Shown here piece by piece: positions 32,704 to 45,503 of a DNA stretch of 64,000 nucleotides (position 1 is the first letter of the stretch; each line of letters begins with the position of its first letter). The DNA is from Trichuris trichiura (lineage: Eukaryota; Nematoda; Enoplea; Trichinellida; Trichuridae): positions 1-64,000 of the forward strand of contig JBAJFE010000020.1 of assembly GCA_037903355.1 (NCBI GenBank), in the 5' to 3' direction. A program made the translations under genes and the position numbers. Under the pieces are notes generated by a model, which had not been told where the DNA came from, ran no database searches, and was given only the letters and a program-made list of their open reading frames with translations.

Positions 32704-35700
32704 ATGGGAAAAGTAGAAAATAACATACGAGCCCCAGTCAAAGAGTTAAAGGTTAGGCATGGCTTCCTTTTTCGTTTATTTTCACATGCATTGCAGGAGA
32801 AGTGGCTTTTGGTGCCCGAGTTTTTGAAAGTGAGAGGCTTAGTGAAGCAGCATATTGAGTCTTTTAACTATTTCGTGGATGTTGAGGTAATTGCACCTCG
32901 TTCGTACAATTTATGGCCAATTTCATTTTTTCAGATTAAAAAGATTGTCGCAGCGAATAGCATCTTCTGGAGTAAGATGGATCCTAGTTTTTACTTCAAG
33001 TAAGTAGACGATATTCAACGTGGTAATAAGATAAATGACGAATTTCTAAGTGGGAAAGAACTTTCTGCTATCTGTTAGGGCCTTCCCAATTTACTCGTCT
33101 GCTTTCGCTTAATTTATTGCCATTATCCCGTGAGTGAAGTAGTGTGGTTGATTTGATAAGAAGACTTGTATTTTACGGCGTTAACATCGTGCATTTTGTC
33201 AAAGTTACATATTACTAGTTTGGATCAGTTAATGTCAGTAAATGTATTCAGTCGTTTTGTTTTGATATGATATCTGACAGGCTTTCTGAACTACTATTGT
33301 TATTGTTTAACTCTAGCTCCTACACAACTCTTTTTAAGCTGCACAGTGGTTATAAAGTTAAGCACTTTCGGATATTCACGTGTAGCTGCTTTTTATTTCG
33401 TGGATTCAGTTTAGCTTAAGTTTGAAAAGTTTTCCATAATTGACTTGTGGTTTCTTCTTTGTGATTTAAGCATCCTACACCTGCTTTCTAAGCAGGAACA
33501 ACCAAAGAGCTCTTAAAACCCAGTTTTTACATCAGAGAGGAGGGAGAAAACTTAGAAAGCTTTACTTTATTACCATTGTGTGATGTACAGGAAGATATAA
33601 GTGCATGTTCAGTTATGAGTAAGTTGTTCGCATAAAAGCATATTGCATGAGTTTTAACTTTCTCGTCATCTTATGATGCTCATCGTTTCAAGCAAAAAGA
33701 CCATTATTGTTATCTTGTGCGTTGGGTCTTATAAAAACTAACTTGCTTTGTTGCGGCGTGTTACTGAAGAGTTTTCCTATTTTATTACTTCAATTCGTCA
33801 CTGTATAAAAGTGGGCAGCATGCCAAAGGGGGTCTATGAACTACGCAATACTTCGCGGGAATTTAAATTTGTACTAACACATTGTGTGTATAGTTTCTCT
33901 TTGCGTTTTTTGTCCTCGAAAATTGTACCTGATTGTTGAATAATACATTTTCTCCTGAGGCGATTTTTTAAGCAAAAATATTAGCAGTATGAAGTTCGAT
34001 AGTTTCAGTGGGCAGCTTATCCCATCGGACAGCTACTATTGTATTAGGTTTAAACATCTTCCATTGTTTTTCCATTTCTCATACCTTACTTTGTGAGCCC
34101 ATCTGCTCGAACAAATATTACCTTCAGGTATCTTGATGTACGCGTAGAAACTCCGAACGTGGAAGACGGCTTAATGACATGTCCTATTACGCCACATGAA
34201 TGCCGACTCCGGGATATGACATATTCAGCGCCTATTTTGGTAGACGTTGAATACACGAGAGGCAACGAACGAGTACAACGAACTAATCTGCCTCTTGGAA
34301 GGTCGGGAGCACAGCTGTTGCGGTTAGTTATTTTTGCTTTCTTGCTTTGCTTCAGGTTGCCCATAATGTTGCATAGTAATCGTTGCGTACTGGCCGGCAA
34401 GTCGGAAAAAGAATTGATGGGCATGAAGGAGTGTCCTCTCGATCCCGGTGGTTACTTCATCGCTCGAGGGTCGGAAAGGGTCATCCTAATTCAAGAACAG
34501 CTGTCAAAGAATCGGATGCTTGTTGGTAAATATCCGTCAGGCGAACCATTTTGTGAAGTTTTGAGGCAAGTTAATATTACGCGTTTACTTTTTACCAAGG
34601 TTGCTCCCCTTGTTTAGCATGACGCATGTCAGTGTTGGAAAAACTTACGTTGTGTACAAAAAGAAGACGCACTTTGTTGTAAGGCATAATAAGCTGACTG
34701 AGGTGAACGCAGATAAGCTTAGTTGACTTGTGTGAATTCATTTTTTAAGGATATTCCAATTTGCGTAATGTTTCGAGCGATGGGCATAGAATGCGACCAA
34801 GAAATGGCCTACTTAATGGGCTGCGAAGAAGCTTACGTTGAACATCATATTCTATCACTGGACGAAAGCCTAAAAGCGAACGTCACAACTCAACATAGTG
34901 CATGTTGATTTCGACTTCGTTTTCATCTCACCGTTTTGATCAGCGTCATCTTTAGGCACTGCGCTACTTGGGCGCTCGCGTTAAAACATTCTTGCAGTAC
35001 CAAAGCGATACGGAAAGAAACTTGGAAAGGGATGCGCTTGACTTTCTGTTGAAGATTGCCTTTTCTCATATTCCGGTGAGACATATAGTCAACCTTCCCG
35101 CAGATGGACTGTACTTTATTTCATTTAAGTCAAGTCGGCATAACATGCGTCGGAAGGCTATATATATGGGTTTAATGGTGCAAAGAATAATACAAACCGA
35201 AATTGGTCTTTGCTCATACGACGATCCCGACTTTTACGGCAACAAACGTCTTGAGCTGGCTGGCTCTCTTATCGCTATTCTTTTTGAAGATTTATTTAAA
35301 CGCTTGAATACGGAGGTGAGATTAGTTTAGCGTTGGTAGATGTCTCCGTAATTTGATCAACATTTCTTAGTTAGTTGCAATCGCTGATAAGACTTTATCA
35401 AAACAAAGAGCGACAAAATTCGACATTGTAAAGTGCATCCGTAAAGAAGTGATCACTACCGGTTTGGCCACTGCTATCGCTACGGTAGGTGGCTTTAAGC
35501 TTTTCAAAATTTCTCACTTTAATAAATCAATGCGTTTTCTTCGACCTCTCAACCGAACGATCTTTTTAAGTTACTTTCTTAAGTTTTGCATTTTGTCTTT
35601 GCTCAACCAGGGAAATTGGGTTGTACGACGATTCAGAATGGATCGGCACGGAGTGACTCAAGTGCTTTCTCGTCTGTCCTACATTTCTGCGCTTGGCATG

Positions 35701-38700
35701 ATGACAAGAATAAATTCTCGGGTACAACTCCGTGAATAGCTTCTAGTCTTAGCATTCCGTCTTGCAGCTTGAAAGGTGCAGACAAGTGGGCGGCCCACGT
35801 GCCTTGCAACCTTCGCAGTGGGGAATGCTTTGCCCTGCTGATACTCCTGAAGGAGAAGTAAGTAGAAATTTCGTAGGCTAAGTTACAATCTTGTTTCCTT
35901 AGCCTTGCGGGTTGATCAAAAGTCTTGCCCTGATGACTCACATCACAACAGACAGCGAAGCTGAAAATCTAATGTTGATTTTATTTGATTTGGGTGTGGA
36001 AGACGTAATTGTTTTCAACGGAAATGACTTGTCGAAAGGTGGCTATTATTACGTTTTCGTCAATGGCAACATTGTTGGCGTCACTCCCAGGCCGCATGAC
36101 ATTGTCAGTGAAGTACGTTATCTTCGTCGTTGTGGCATCGTCCATGAATTTGTTAGTGTGTTCCTATATGAGCTTCATCGCTCCGTCTACATTGCCTCCG
36201 ACGGGGGTCGTCTTTGCAGGTAACGAAGCCTATTGGTTCCGCGTTTTAATACTTGCATTTGACAACTTTGTGTTCTCCCTTAAGGCCTTATATTTTAATT
36301 GAAAATGGGCTACCAAAACTTGAGCAGCATCACTTGGATGAACTGGCAAGTGGAAAACGAACATTTAATGACTGCGTGACGGATGGACTCCTGGAGTATT
36401 TGGACGTCAACGAGGAGAATGATGCCAATATTGCCGTCTATGAAAAGGACATAAACGAGTAGGCTGCGAAGTAAAATTTGTTCCCGGAGCAAGTGATTCT
36501 TTGTTTTCGTAGAACGACCACACACTTGGAAATTGAACCTTTCACTATCCTTGGCGTTTGTGCCGGCTTGATACCGTACCCACATCATAACCAAGCTCCT
36601 CGAAATACCTACCAATGCGCTATGGGTAAACAGGCAATGGGTTTCGTTGCGTGCAATCAACAATGCCGAGTGGACTCTTTGCTCTATGGTCTTGTATATT
36701 CGCAAAAACCAATGGTGAAGACGAAGGTGCGTTGAGGACCCAATTGTTAACAGCTGTATTTTCTTCTCTATGCTTTAATTTAGACGATAGACCTGCTCAG
36801 CATTGAAACGCTGCCGGCCGGTACGAATGCTACAGTTGCAGTAATGTCCTACAGTGGATACGACATAGAAGACGCTATTATTCTTAATCGTGCTTCGCTA
36901 GATAGAGGTTAGCTTAATAACCCTTTCAACCATTTAAATTTGTGGTTCTATTTTCCCTTCAGGTTTCGGGCGTTGCACTGTGCATAGAAGTGCAAAGTGT
37001 GCTCTGCGGCGATATCCAAACGGGATGTCGGATCGCGTTAACGGACCATCGATTGAAGTCGCCACCGGGCGGTGTATTTGGAAACATGAAGCGCTTGACG
37101 CTGATGGTATCGTTAGAGCTGGTAAGCAGCACCGTTTTGGATTAGTGTTTCACTTGACTAATTAGTTAACGTTACTAGGTGCCTTTGTTCAAAATAATCA
37201 AGTTTTAGTCAACAAAATGGTCCCAGTAACCCCAGGAGAAGTTCTTACTTCGTTAGATAATCAACCTCTTCGAGTGGAAGCGGAATATAAAGAAAGCCCT
37301 TTAGTCTACCGCGGTCCCGGGCCTTGCTATGTCGAAAAAGTTCTCATTACATCAAACGTTGACGAACACTACTTGGTCAAAGTACTCTACAGGCAGACAA
37401 GAGTCCCGGAGCTTGGCGACAAGTTCAGCAGTAGACATGGTCAGAAAGGGTTAGTTTAACTTGCTTGTAGGATAATTTGTAGCAAGGAGGTAGATATTCA
37501 TGTCCGCGGTTGCGGTAAGCTTTTTTTAGCATATCAAAAATGAGAGTGGCAGAGTTTTTGGGGCGCTTGTTGTTCTGTATTATGCAAATGAGCTGCAAAA
37601 CTGGAAGAAATAATACGCTGGTATAACGAAAAAACAATTTGCACATTTTTAGTGCAGGTGCGTAAACTTAAACTAGGAAAATCCAGTTAATTTCCTGTGT
37701 TTGTTTTGGAAATTGTTCATTTCTTCACGTAGCCAAATTAGCACTCGGGATTATCTTGGGCCTTGTCGTTTATGTGCCCACAATTTCAGGAAAGTAGGTT
37801 TTTTTCTGTTAAGCATGCCACCATCCTGCTGATGCCAACCAACTTGCTTGGTCTTTACTTAAGCGTAGGCCAAAATATATGCCTTATGTTTAGACTTTGT
37901 GAATAGCTGACAAACTTGCTGTATAACGCCAGGCGCATAATCGTCAAGACCCTTGTCTGTTTTCCTGTCTTTAGATGCTGAGGTTTTTCAGAAGCAACTG
38001 CTCAAAAGCCATCAGTTTTTTAAAGCGATTTACCGGGATTGTTCCAAAACGGGGCGCTTCAGGAAGGCGTAACAGCTTCTGGTTAATGCTTCCTAAAAGA
38101 GGAAATAAAGGTAGCGGCAACTTTTGAGTTCCTGTGAACTGTGCCGTAGAATAACAATAGTATACCCCCGTCGTACTGACAGAAACGCACGGCTTTCACT
38201 TTGTCATAATTTCGATTTCAGTGAGTATGCGTGTACGTATAAGCTTGAGTATTCTTGTTTTTTTTTAGGACATTGTTTAGTAGTAGTAGTAGTGGTGTGC
38301 TTTGACATGCAGTAATCTTCTTCGCTAAAATTCTGCCAACGTCTCTCTGACCCGAATACTCCATTTATGAGAGTGTCTTTTTTGGGCAGAATGGAAACGT
38401 CACTTTCCATCTTTCTAAAGCATGTAAGAATCTCTAAGCACTGCGCCTTGTTTATGTTAATCGGAATTTCTTAGCTTAAAATTTGGAGAAAGTATCTGAT
38501 TGTTTATCGCTTTATCTTTATTTGTGCAACATACCGTTTCGATGACGGCAGTTTTGAATCATATGCTTTTCAACGTTTCCGCTCGCTATTCGGTTAGTTA
38601 CGAGACCAGAGAATCAATTTACAGTTTCGCTAAAATGTTAATAATTATTCGAGTCATGGCTTCGTAATGCAATTTTTAGGGTCTGTGGACTTATCGTACC

Positions 38701-40770
38701 TCAAGAAGACTTGCCGTTTAACGCAAACGGTATGTCACCTGATCTTATCATGAATCCTCACGGGTTTCCGTCTCGTATGACGGTTGGTAAATTGATGGAA
38801 TTGTTGGCTGGTAAGGTTGGCGTCTTGACGGGTAGGCAGCGCTACGGAACAGGTGACAAGAGGGCTTATATAAGTTCTTCAATATCTTTTGTAACATATA
38901 GTGTTCCATGGTGACCAAATGGCCGATATTCGGGAAGAACTGATACATCTCGGTTTGAACTACCATGGCAAAGAAATGCTTACATCAGGCATCACGGGCA
39001 TGCCTCTCTCCGCTTACATTTATTTTGGCCCAATATATTATCAGGTTAGTTGATGCAATATTTTGTTGGCAGGACAACGTATGTTTCATTCTGCGCGTTT
39101 TGAAGTTTTGATTGGCTTTTTTTTGCTTAATTTTTTCAGTGCCTGGAAGTTCGTGACATAGTATAGCTGGTAAGCTCTGTCATATTCAAATCACAACACA
39201 TCTAGCAAAACATGTTTCCGTTACATTAAACACAAAGCTTTTCTTTATGCGTCCGTAAACTCCGATGAAGTAGATTTATTTGTATACGGCAAAGATCCGG
39301 ACGACTACATTAAGAATAAGAAAAAGCTGGAGCTTTCAAAATGCATGTGCACCGTCACCCGTCGCCAGCGGTTGACCTAACCAGTGGTGCACCACCCAAA
39401 AGCTTTGATATTTTATTTTTCACGTAGCCGACGAGATCTTTACCGTAAGTAAGTAAATGCTCTACTTTGTGGTCCTGTTACATTATGTGGAATTTATAAG
39501 TTCAAAAGCTTCACAACTAGATTGCATACCATGAATGTGTAATATTTTTACGTTTTCTTTGAAGCGTCATGCATCGCCTGTGACCTTACCTTACTGCTAT
39601 TTAACGCGGGGTTGCATTTGCCAAACCAAGTAGCGTTAAAAGGATGCGTGCAGTTTTCTTCCCTGTACATGGCTTCCGGCTAGTGACTTAAATTGCTTGC
39701 GATGGATCTGCAGGCTACGTGAGCAAACCGCTCTTGAAATGAACCCATAATTATTCCAACTTTCCTTTTTTATTTTTATCAATTTAAAAATACAGTAGAA
39801 CCTCCATAAGTTGACCACCCAAGGGACCAGGAAAAACTGGTCAACATAGGAGGTGGTCAACATAAGAGGCTGTGGGTATATTATATTATTAACGTGCAGA
39901 CCAACCAAGTGGTCAAAATTTGGTCAACTTAGGGAGGTGGTCGACATAGAGAGGTGGTCAACTTCGGAGGTTCTACTGTATAATATTTTTTGTATTGTCT
40001 ATCAAATCATTAAATTGTATGAACGAAACAAGATGCAATACAGAGGAGGCGCAATTTATGTATAATCCCCGATTATAATAGGCTTTGAACGGCGATAAGA
40101 ATTTCTTCTTACCAGCTGCATCTTTTCTTGTTAACTTATTGTACAAGTTGAGCGCGTTCAGACTTTATGTTTAGAAGCTGAAGCACATGGTTATGGACAA
40201 GCTTCATGCCCGTTCAAAGGGTCCCCGTGAAATATTGACCAGACAGCCAACAGAAGGGCGGTTAAAAGAAGGTGGACTAAGATTGGGCGAGATGGAACGA
40301 GATTGCTTAATTTGTTACGGCACGAGCTTGACGTTGTATGAACGAATGATGCTGTCGAGCGATCGCACTCCAATAGACGTATGCTCTCAATGCGGCTTAG
40401 TCAGTTCAAAGGGATGGTAAGCAATAATATTTGGTTCTCAAATAGTTTATACATCTTTTTTGTTTTTCTTAGGTGTCAGTATTGTCGTTCTTCCAAAAAT
40501 GTAGTCATTGTAGAAATGCCATACGCCTTCAAGCTGTTGCTGCAGGAAATCCAGTCAATGTCCCTTTTGCCCAGGCTTCAGATTGAGCCCGTTGCTACGG
40601 CGACCAGAAATCCTTGCGCACATTTAAAGCCACCTGCAGCAGCCAAGAAAATACCCCATTCAAATGGTATCATATCTCTACAAGAAATGGAAGATGCAAA
40701 CAAAAAGCGAATGGAGCCAGTTGATAGCAGCAAGCGTGCTTTTGCCAGGCGTTTCTTTTTAAGGGAATAG
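32704..40770 (+). CDS. POLR3B: RNA polymerase III second-largest subunit RPC2
   Basis: Catalytic-core subunit of nuclear RNA polymerase III, which makes tRNA and 5S RNA. Exons inferred by splice signals and protein match: 32704-32751, 32797-32886, 32935-32999, 34128-34301, 34356-34565, 34618-34702, 34750-34899, 34956-35075, 35130-35315, 35371-35484, 35611-35721, 35768-35857, 35903-36219, 36285-36458, 36513-36726, 36784-36907, 36963-37121, 37179-37449, 38680-38852, 38902-39044, 40175-40416, 40473-40770. The sum is 3558 nt, 1185 residues. Landmarks: [104 protein letters not shown], and the C-terminal zinc site VCSQCG/WCQYC. Two introns appear to use GC donors. About 55 residues extend past the usual end of the family. 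Confidence 0.95.
34566..34617 (+). other. GC-AG intron in POLR3B
   Basis: The donor is AG|GCAAGT and the acceptor TTTAG. Using the nearby GTTAAT donor instead would put the next exon out of frame, into a stop. Only the GC donor joins to [11 protein letters not shown] in the frame that reaches RHNKLTE. Confidence 0.75.
34900..34955 (+). other. Second apparent GC-AG intron in POLR3B
   Basis: Joining AGT|GCATGT to TTTAG|GCA restores the family-conserved run into ALRYLGARV. The alternative GT donors here shift the frame. The donor is a poorer match than the first GC intron, so sequencing error or another splice choice is possible. Confidence 0.55.
39793..39978. mobile_element. pogo/Tigger-type MITE in a POLR3B intron
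   Basis: A 186-bp element with terminal inverted repeats CAGTAGAACCTCCATAAG and CAGTAGAACCTCCGAAG (reversed), flanked by TA on both sides. Internal GTTGACCACC/GGTGGTCAAC units are iterated near both ends. It has no coding capacity and lies inside intron 39045-40174, in no conflict with the splice sites. Confidence 0.88.
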
Positions 40771-41042
40771 CTGTACCGCCAAAAATGCAGATGCCTTTTC
40801 TTACTTGCGTGAGCGCTTAGCGCAGTAAATTATTACTTGGACAAAATTCCCATTGCGCTCTTGCCAATAGTATTTTTTTCTAGCTGCATTATTGTAGTAA
40901 TTGATACAAGTTCTTTAAATTAGCCGTTTTAGCAACAATAATAGTTTAAACTAGTATTGTTGCTAGCTGACTTAATGTTCTGCAATTGCCGTGGGTGTGC
41001 TGTGACGTAAAAGTTTGCGAAGAAACTGTCAAGCAAAGTCTG

Positions 41043-41914
41043 ATGGCCAGCAAGGATGGTCCATTGATGAAGCCCCAAGAGAAGATAAAGAGAGAGGAAA
41101 AGAGCAATGTATCACCTCAAGATCGTCCAATTAAAATTTCAGCTAGCGAAATTGATGCTGTCGTTGAGTTTCTCCACTGCACCAATCCAGAAGAGTTTAG
41201 GGTGAACTCTTGTCCATGTAAACTAACTTGCTGACGACCGTTTTTCCCATTTAGGAACTGAGCAGCGCCTTGTGCGCCCGATTTGTGCCTGCCACGCGTC
41301 CCTTCGACGCGACCGGCGTCTTCAGTGGCAGCTTCGCTTTATTTTTATACTTTTTTCAATTTTATTTATTGCGCACTGTCGGTCTTCCAGCAACCATTTC
41401 AGTTTTTCTTGTTAGTGGCATTATGATGATGCTTGCTGGTATGTATGTACAGCATGTTGCCCATCCAAATTTTAGGCTCGTTGTAGGTATTCAGCTCTCC
41501 GAGTTGGGCAACAATTTGGGCGTAACTTCCACAGTATGCGGATCACTAGTTGTAGCATTGTCTTTGGTAATAGCGGCTCCGCTGGTCGGTGGATTCCAAC
41601 CAACCAAAATGGACATTGGAGTTTTACTTTTCGCCTTGACATTTGTAGCAGCGGCATTTATGATATCCAGCGTTACAAGATACGTTGCCACCATAGTGAT
41701 AAGCACAACGACGTTCATTGCAATGGCTGCTATCAATGCTTCCGTACTTGCTGGCGGTATCTACTTTCGAAGCGTTGAAGTATTTGGGCACGTTTCATTG
41801 ACGGTTGCTTATCTCACTTTGGTATACGTGACATCCAGTTTTATTTTGCAACATGCTTACAAGTCCAACATTCTCTTATTGGGTAATTTGCAGAACTGCT
41901 TACTTGAGGAGTGA
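41043..41914 (+). CDS. Multi-pass membrane protein, unknown family
   Basis: Exon 1, 41043-41201, encodes a charged 53-residue cytosol-like N-terminus starting MASKDGPLMKPQEK. A 53-bp GT-AG intron follows, then exon 2 at 41255-41914. The 272-residue product has about six hydrophobic segments (roughly residues 74-92, 98-118, 145-166, 172-192, 196-223, 230-249) and a short tail ending NLQNCLLEE. There is no cleavable signal peptide, so it should be an integral membrane protein entering by its first segment. I cannot place it in a family. It starts about 270 bp after POLR3B on the same strand, with no sign of shared transcription. An upstream in-frame CTG-ATG context leaves little doubt about the start. 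Confidence 0.7.
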
Positions 41915-43398
41915 TGTAAAGCTTTTTCCAACATTTCTAATAACCTTAATGACAGTGCAAGCACCGAAATGACCTGACAAAGTATTGTGTTAATGATGAC
42001 CGCGAATGTCCACGCATAATTACGATTGTTTTTTTGAAATAATAGATTTTCTACAAATGCTTGAATTAGCGGCGTTTTATTTTTTCTGGACACAAAATAG
42101 TAGATGATTGTTGCGCATATTACAGTGTCCAACGTTCCATGTTCAAGGTTGACTGTAGCGCATTGAGACTTGTGAAAAATTCTTCAACTTTCCTTGCTGC
42201 ATCCTGTAATTTTTAGAGCAATGGTCTACGTTATAAATTGGATAAATACTGCGAGGCATTTTCTACGTTTGCTAATGCATTAATCGTTTGATCCATAATT
42301 ATCAAGCGTTGTTAGCATACCATCGTTTCTTCTAACAATTAATTTGGCTGATCTCTTTGTGCGATTGCAAATTGCAGAGCAGTAGCAATAATCTCACGGT
42401 TTCAGTTTCGTCATTGGCTGATATTTTAACCTTTTCATTCCTGACGGGCGATCTTATATTGAGTGAGGTTTTGAAGAACAAGAACAGGCGTAAGTTTAGA
42501 GCCGGAGTCATATTTACGATCTTGTTTCCTAGGCGCCCACTGTCGTAATGTAAGTTTTCCGGCCATCCTGTCCTGCTCTTACCTAAGCCTAAGCTTAAAC
42601 ATAAGACTTCATGGCGTACTTCACAAAATCGCAACAATAAACAACGCTGATGATGGTATTAGAAGTTCTGAAAACTGAGGCGTTTAATTCAAGCACTTGT
42701 CACCATTCAAGAAACTGTTTTCAAAGCTGCAGCGTTTGTAAGACATAAACGTAATCATGGTATTGTCGTTTTTAAGAACAAGAGCACAAACTAATTTGAA
42801 TTCGAGCACTTCTGCACTCCATTTACACCTTTACCAGCAGCACAGCCAATCAATTCTCCTGGTAGCACTAGCTTGAATGCAGTTTGAAGTTCCCGGGATA
42901 AAATTGTCTTTTGAATGTGATGATGCGTAGTAAGTGCTGCCTCTGTGGCAGTACCATCAAAGCATCCGTTATTCCCGTCGATCGCTTATATTCATTTGGG
43001 GATATCATAAATACTATGCGCTTAGTAACTGGTAAGATATTAAGGGCGGATTGTATTAGTTTGCCATTCATCGAAACACTGAAAGCGAAAGTTGAACGAC
43101 GTTATCAATGGGGCGATGGCAATGAGGTTAATGAAAAAATTGGTGAGTTTTGATAGCTTCATCTGCAAAAGAAAAACTACAACACCCGTGGCCGTTGAAA
43201 TTGATTCTATTTTCAAGCGTAATTTTAGGTATAAACCGTTGCATTATTTCAATTGATGTTGAGGGAAATTTGTGGTGGAATGTAACACTGAATTTTGTTC
43301 GCACGAGTTAAAATGTCATTTCGCGGTGGGGTATGAAATCTAGTTTTGAATCTTCACTTGACTTTGATTATAATGTTTGAATGCCGGCAGTTGAGTGT
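41915..43398. other. Intergenic, one possible Cys-containing exon
   Basis: At about 42927-43142 a plus-strand frame starts MMRSKCCLCGSTIK and runs to a good donor (TTG|GTGAGT). The order CxxC followed by a hydrophobic core ending LPFIETLKAK faintly recalls a zinc-finger-associated domain, but the second Cys pair is missing and no downstream exon was found. Not called as a gene. Confidence 0.35.
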
Positions 43399-43482
43399 GG
43401 CAAGATGGCCGAGCGGTCCAAGGCGCTGCGTTCAGGTCGCAGTCCACTTCTGTGGGCGTGGGTTCGAATCCCACTCTTGTCA
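43399..43482 (+). tRNA. tRNA-Leu (CAG)
   Basis: An 84-nt class II tRNA with a long variable arm, starting GGCAAGATGGCCGAGCGG. Anticodon loop TTCAGGT (CAG), T-arm GTGGGTTCGAATCCCAC. Same as the copy at 50923. Confidence 0.95.
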
Positions 43483-43956
43483 GTAATTAAAATGGCAAGA
43501 CGTTGCTAGTCACATTTTCATGAAGCTACTGTTATTACAGAAAAGATGGAAATACGTTTTCTCAGAACAGATAAGATGTTAAATAGAATCGTTCGAACAC
43601 CACGTTGGTCACTAGGGTGCTCCTCGTCATGACTTGAAGGTAATGATCATATGAGCCAAAAGTGCAGATCAGATTTCTTCCCACGCTGACAACGGAACCT
43701 TTCTATTAATATTCAGAAAAATCTCGTTTTTTGCCATCAATGAAGACAAAAATTATATGTTTAGACTGTCGGCTTAAAATTGGAAAAATCTGTGCAAGAC
43801 TATCAGCGTGAAACTGACATTTTTAAATCGATTCCTTCAGTCATGTCGAAGTACATTCGAACGTAGAGTAAGATAACTGCATGCAGGCGATGCGACGAAA
43901 AAATTGAACTTCCTGCTGATCACAATGCTCTTTTAGCAATGCGAAGTGTACGTAGT

Positions 43957-44549
43957 TGCTGACTGTTTAAGCTAAAAGATAAATTGCACATTTTTGCTTT
44001 GGGTAGAAGTTGGCTGAATAAGATGCAAAGCCACATTAAAGCAAGGGTTGTCATTTCAGCAGTTTTACAACCACGATTCTTCATTGCCATTGTCTCCATC
44101 GAACAAGTAAATGTATTCGGAATGAAACGCAGGTTCTCGTTTACTTGCTCGCAAAGTAACGTGTACTTCCACTAATGAGCTCTATTTAAGGCATTGAAAA
44201 TGCCAAAAAGAGTAATGTTGGCGAAATACATCTCCTGAGAAGAAATCCATAACCAGCACAAGACCGGCGCTACTCCTGAATAACCCTCCTTGTTCCAGGC
44301 TATTAATCACGCCTTTCCAAATCAATCCAAAGATTAAGTTTCTAGGCCCCTGCGGAGTCTTAGTCATGCTGGTTCTTAAACTACGTTCCTGTGGATAGAT
44401 TGTTTTACGAAAATAGCAAACTCATGGAATGTTTTTCCTTTTTTCTCTCTTCTTCGTAACGAGCTTGTTTATAAGGAATCCTTATGCTGAGAAGACGAAA
44501 TTCCAGGATTCCTGAAAGCATCGCTAAGTAAACATTAACAGGTAGTACC
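43957..44549 (+). repeat. 593-bp dispersed direct repeat, copy 1
   Basis: Matches 54738-55330 with only scattered differences. It includes a 63-codon frame (43984-44175; conserved core SHIKARV) of unknown meaning. The downstream edge abuts a Penelope-type fragment here but not in copy 2. No terminal repeats or target duplication were recognised, so its type is unknown. Confidence 0.88.
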
Positions 44550-44555
44550 TTCATA

Positions 44556-44660
44556 ATGAAGAAGTTTATTACGGATAATTCCCGTTTGTTATGTATATAG
44601 AAGGACTCCGGAGCTTTCGGGTCATTCGAGACCCGTCATCAGCGGTCTTAAGTTGTTGAT
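44556..44660 (-). mobile_element. Penelope-like terminal fragment, solo
   Basis: On the minus strand it carries CTGATGACGGGTCTCGAATG, then ACCCGAAAGCTCCGGAGTC, then a tail ending TTACGG...TTCAT, as in the ends of the element at 46803-47686. A single copy without an inverted partner. Confidence 0.7.
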
Positions 44661-44752
44661 ATGATTTGTATCATGATATAAATGGCGTATTACATGTGAC
44701 AGCTCATTTCATTGTCATGCTTTTTCGCTTGACGGCATCTTATGACTGTCGC

Positions 44753-45113
44753 CGAGAAGATGGTAAAGTGAAATGCAGATCAAAAAGCTGAAGCAGTACA
44801 GTGAGTTCCAACTTTCCAACTAGTCGTATTCACCGTCTGCTCTGACGTGGGAATTATGCCGAACGAATTGGAGCCAGTGCCCCAGTGTACATTGCTGCTG
44901 TCATAGAATACTTAACAGCTGAAGTTCTAGAGCTGGCTGGCGATGTAATTCTTGGCACTGTAAATGTGCTTACATGCACATAAGACTCAGATCGTCCCGC
45001 GTCATTTGCAGTTGCCTATCTGAAATAATGAAGAATTGAGGAGGGTTCTCTGAGTTGTGGCGACTGCTCAAGGTGTCATGTTGCCAACCTTTATCTAAGC
45101 CTGCTTTCTGCTT
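44753..45113 (+). pseudogene. Histone H2A pseudogene
   Basis: Nucleotide similarity to the intact H2A gene (59525-59914) runs from its N-terminal tail to near its end. The clearest segment encodes [20 protein letters not shown] and [13 protein letters not shown]. Stops and frameshifts occur before and after it, and about 30 bp around 44947-44985 is unrelated or expanded. The intact genes of this pair have no introns in this region, so retrocopying and DNA duplication cannot be told apart. Confidence 0.85.
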
Positions 45114-45417
45114 AAACAACTGAGCCGAGGGCATCCAGAAAAAATTGAGAAAAATGCGGTTCTTCTTTTCAGCCCAAAACAGCCAATTTTAGAGCCCTTA
45201 AACTGAACGCAGTGCTGTGTGCGGGAACAGCCCGATGTTGGGAAACGTAGCAATCATCTTGAAAATGAAAATGCAGACATTCACTATTGGATGAAATGTG
45301 TAACGCGTTTTCCACTCCTATCTGCCTGTCACTCAAACGAGCAAGACGTTAGTGTGGCGAAAACCAGCAAAAATGTTGATTGTAACTCTCTTGCGGTTAC
45401 CATTAAAGGATGAAGTG

Positions 45418-45503
45418 CGCTGGGATGGGATTCAAACCAACGACCAGCGGAGCAGACTGCGCCACTTAACGCAGCGACTTGGACGACTCGGTTATCCAGT
45501 CAG
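45418..45503 (-). pseudogene. tRNA-Leu (AAG-type) pseudogene
   Basis: Aligns with the Leu gene at 48581-48664 across the D-arm, anticodon arm (loop TTAAGTG) and variable arm, but the T-loop reads GGTTTGAATCC with a broken stem, and the acceptor halves do not pair. Confidence 0.75.

Noticed and set aside
42927..43142. Zinc-finger-associated-domain-like exon
   Set aside because: Only one CxxC pair is present and no partner exon or zinc fingers were found.
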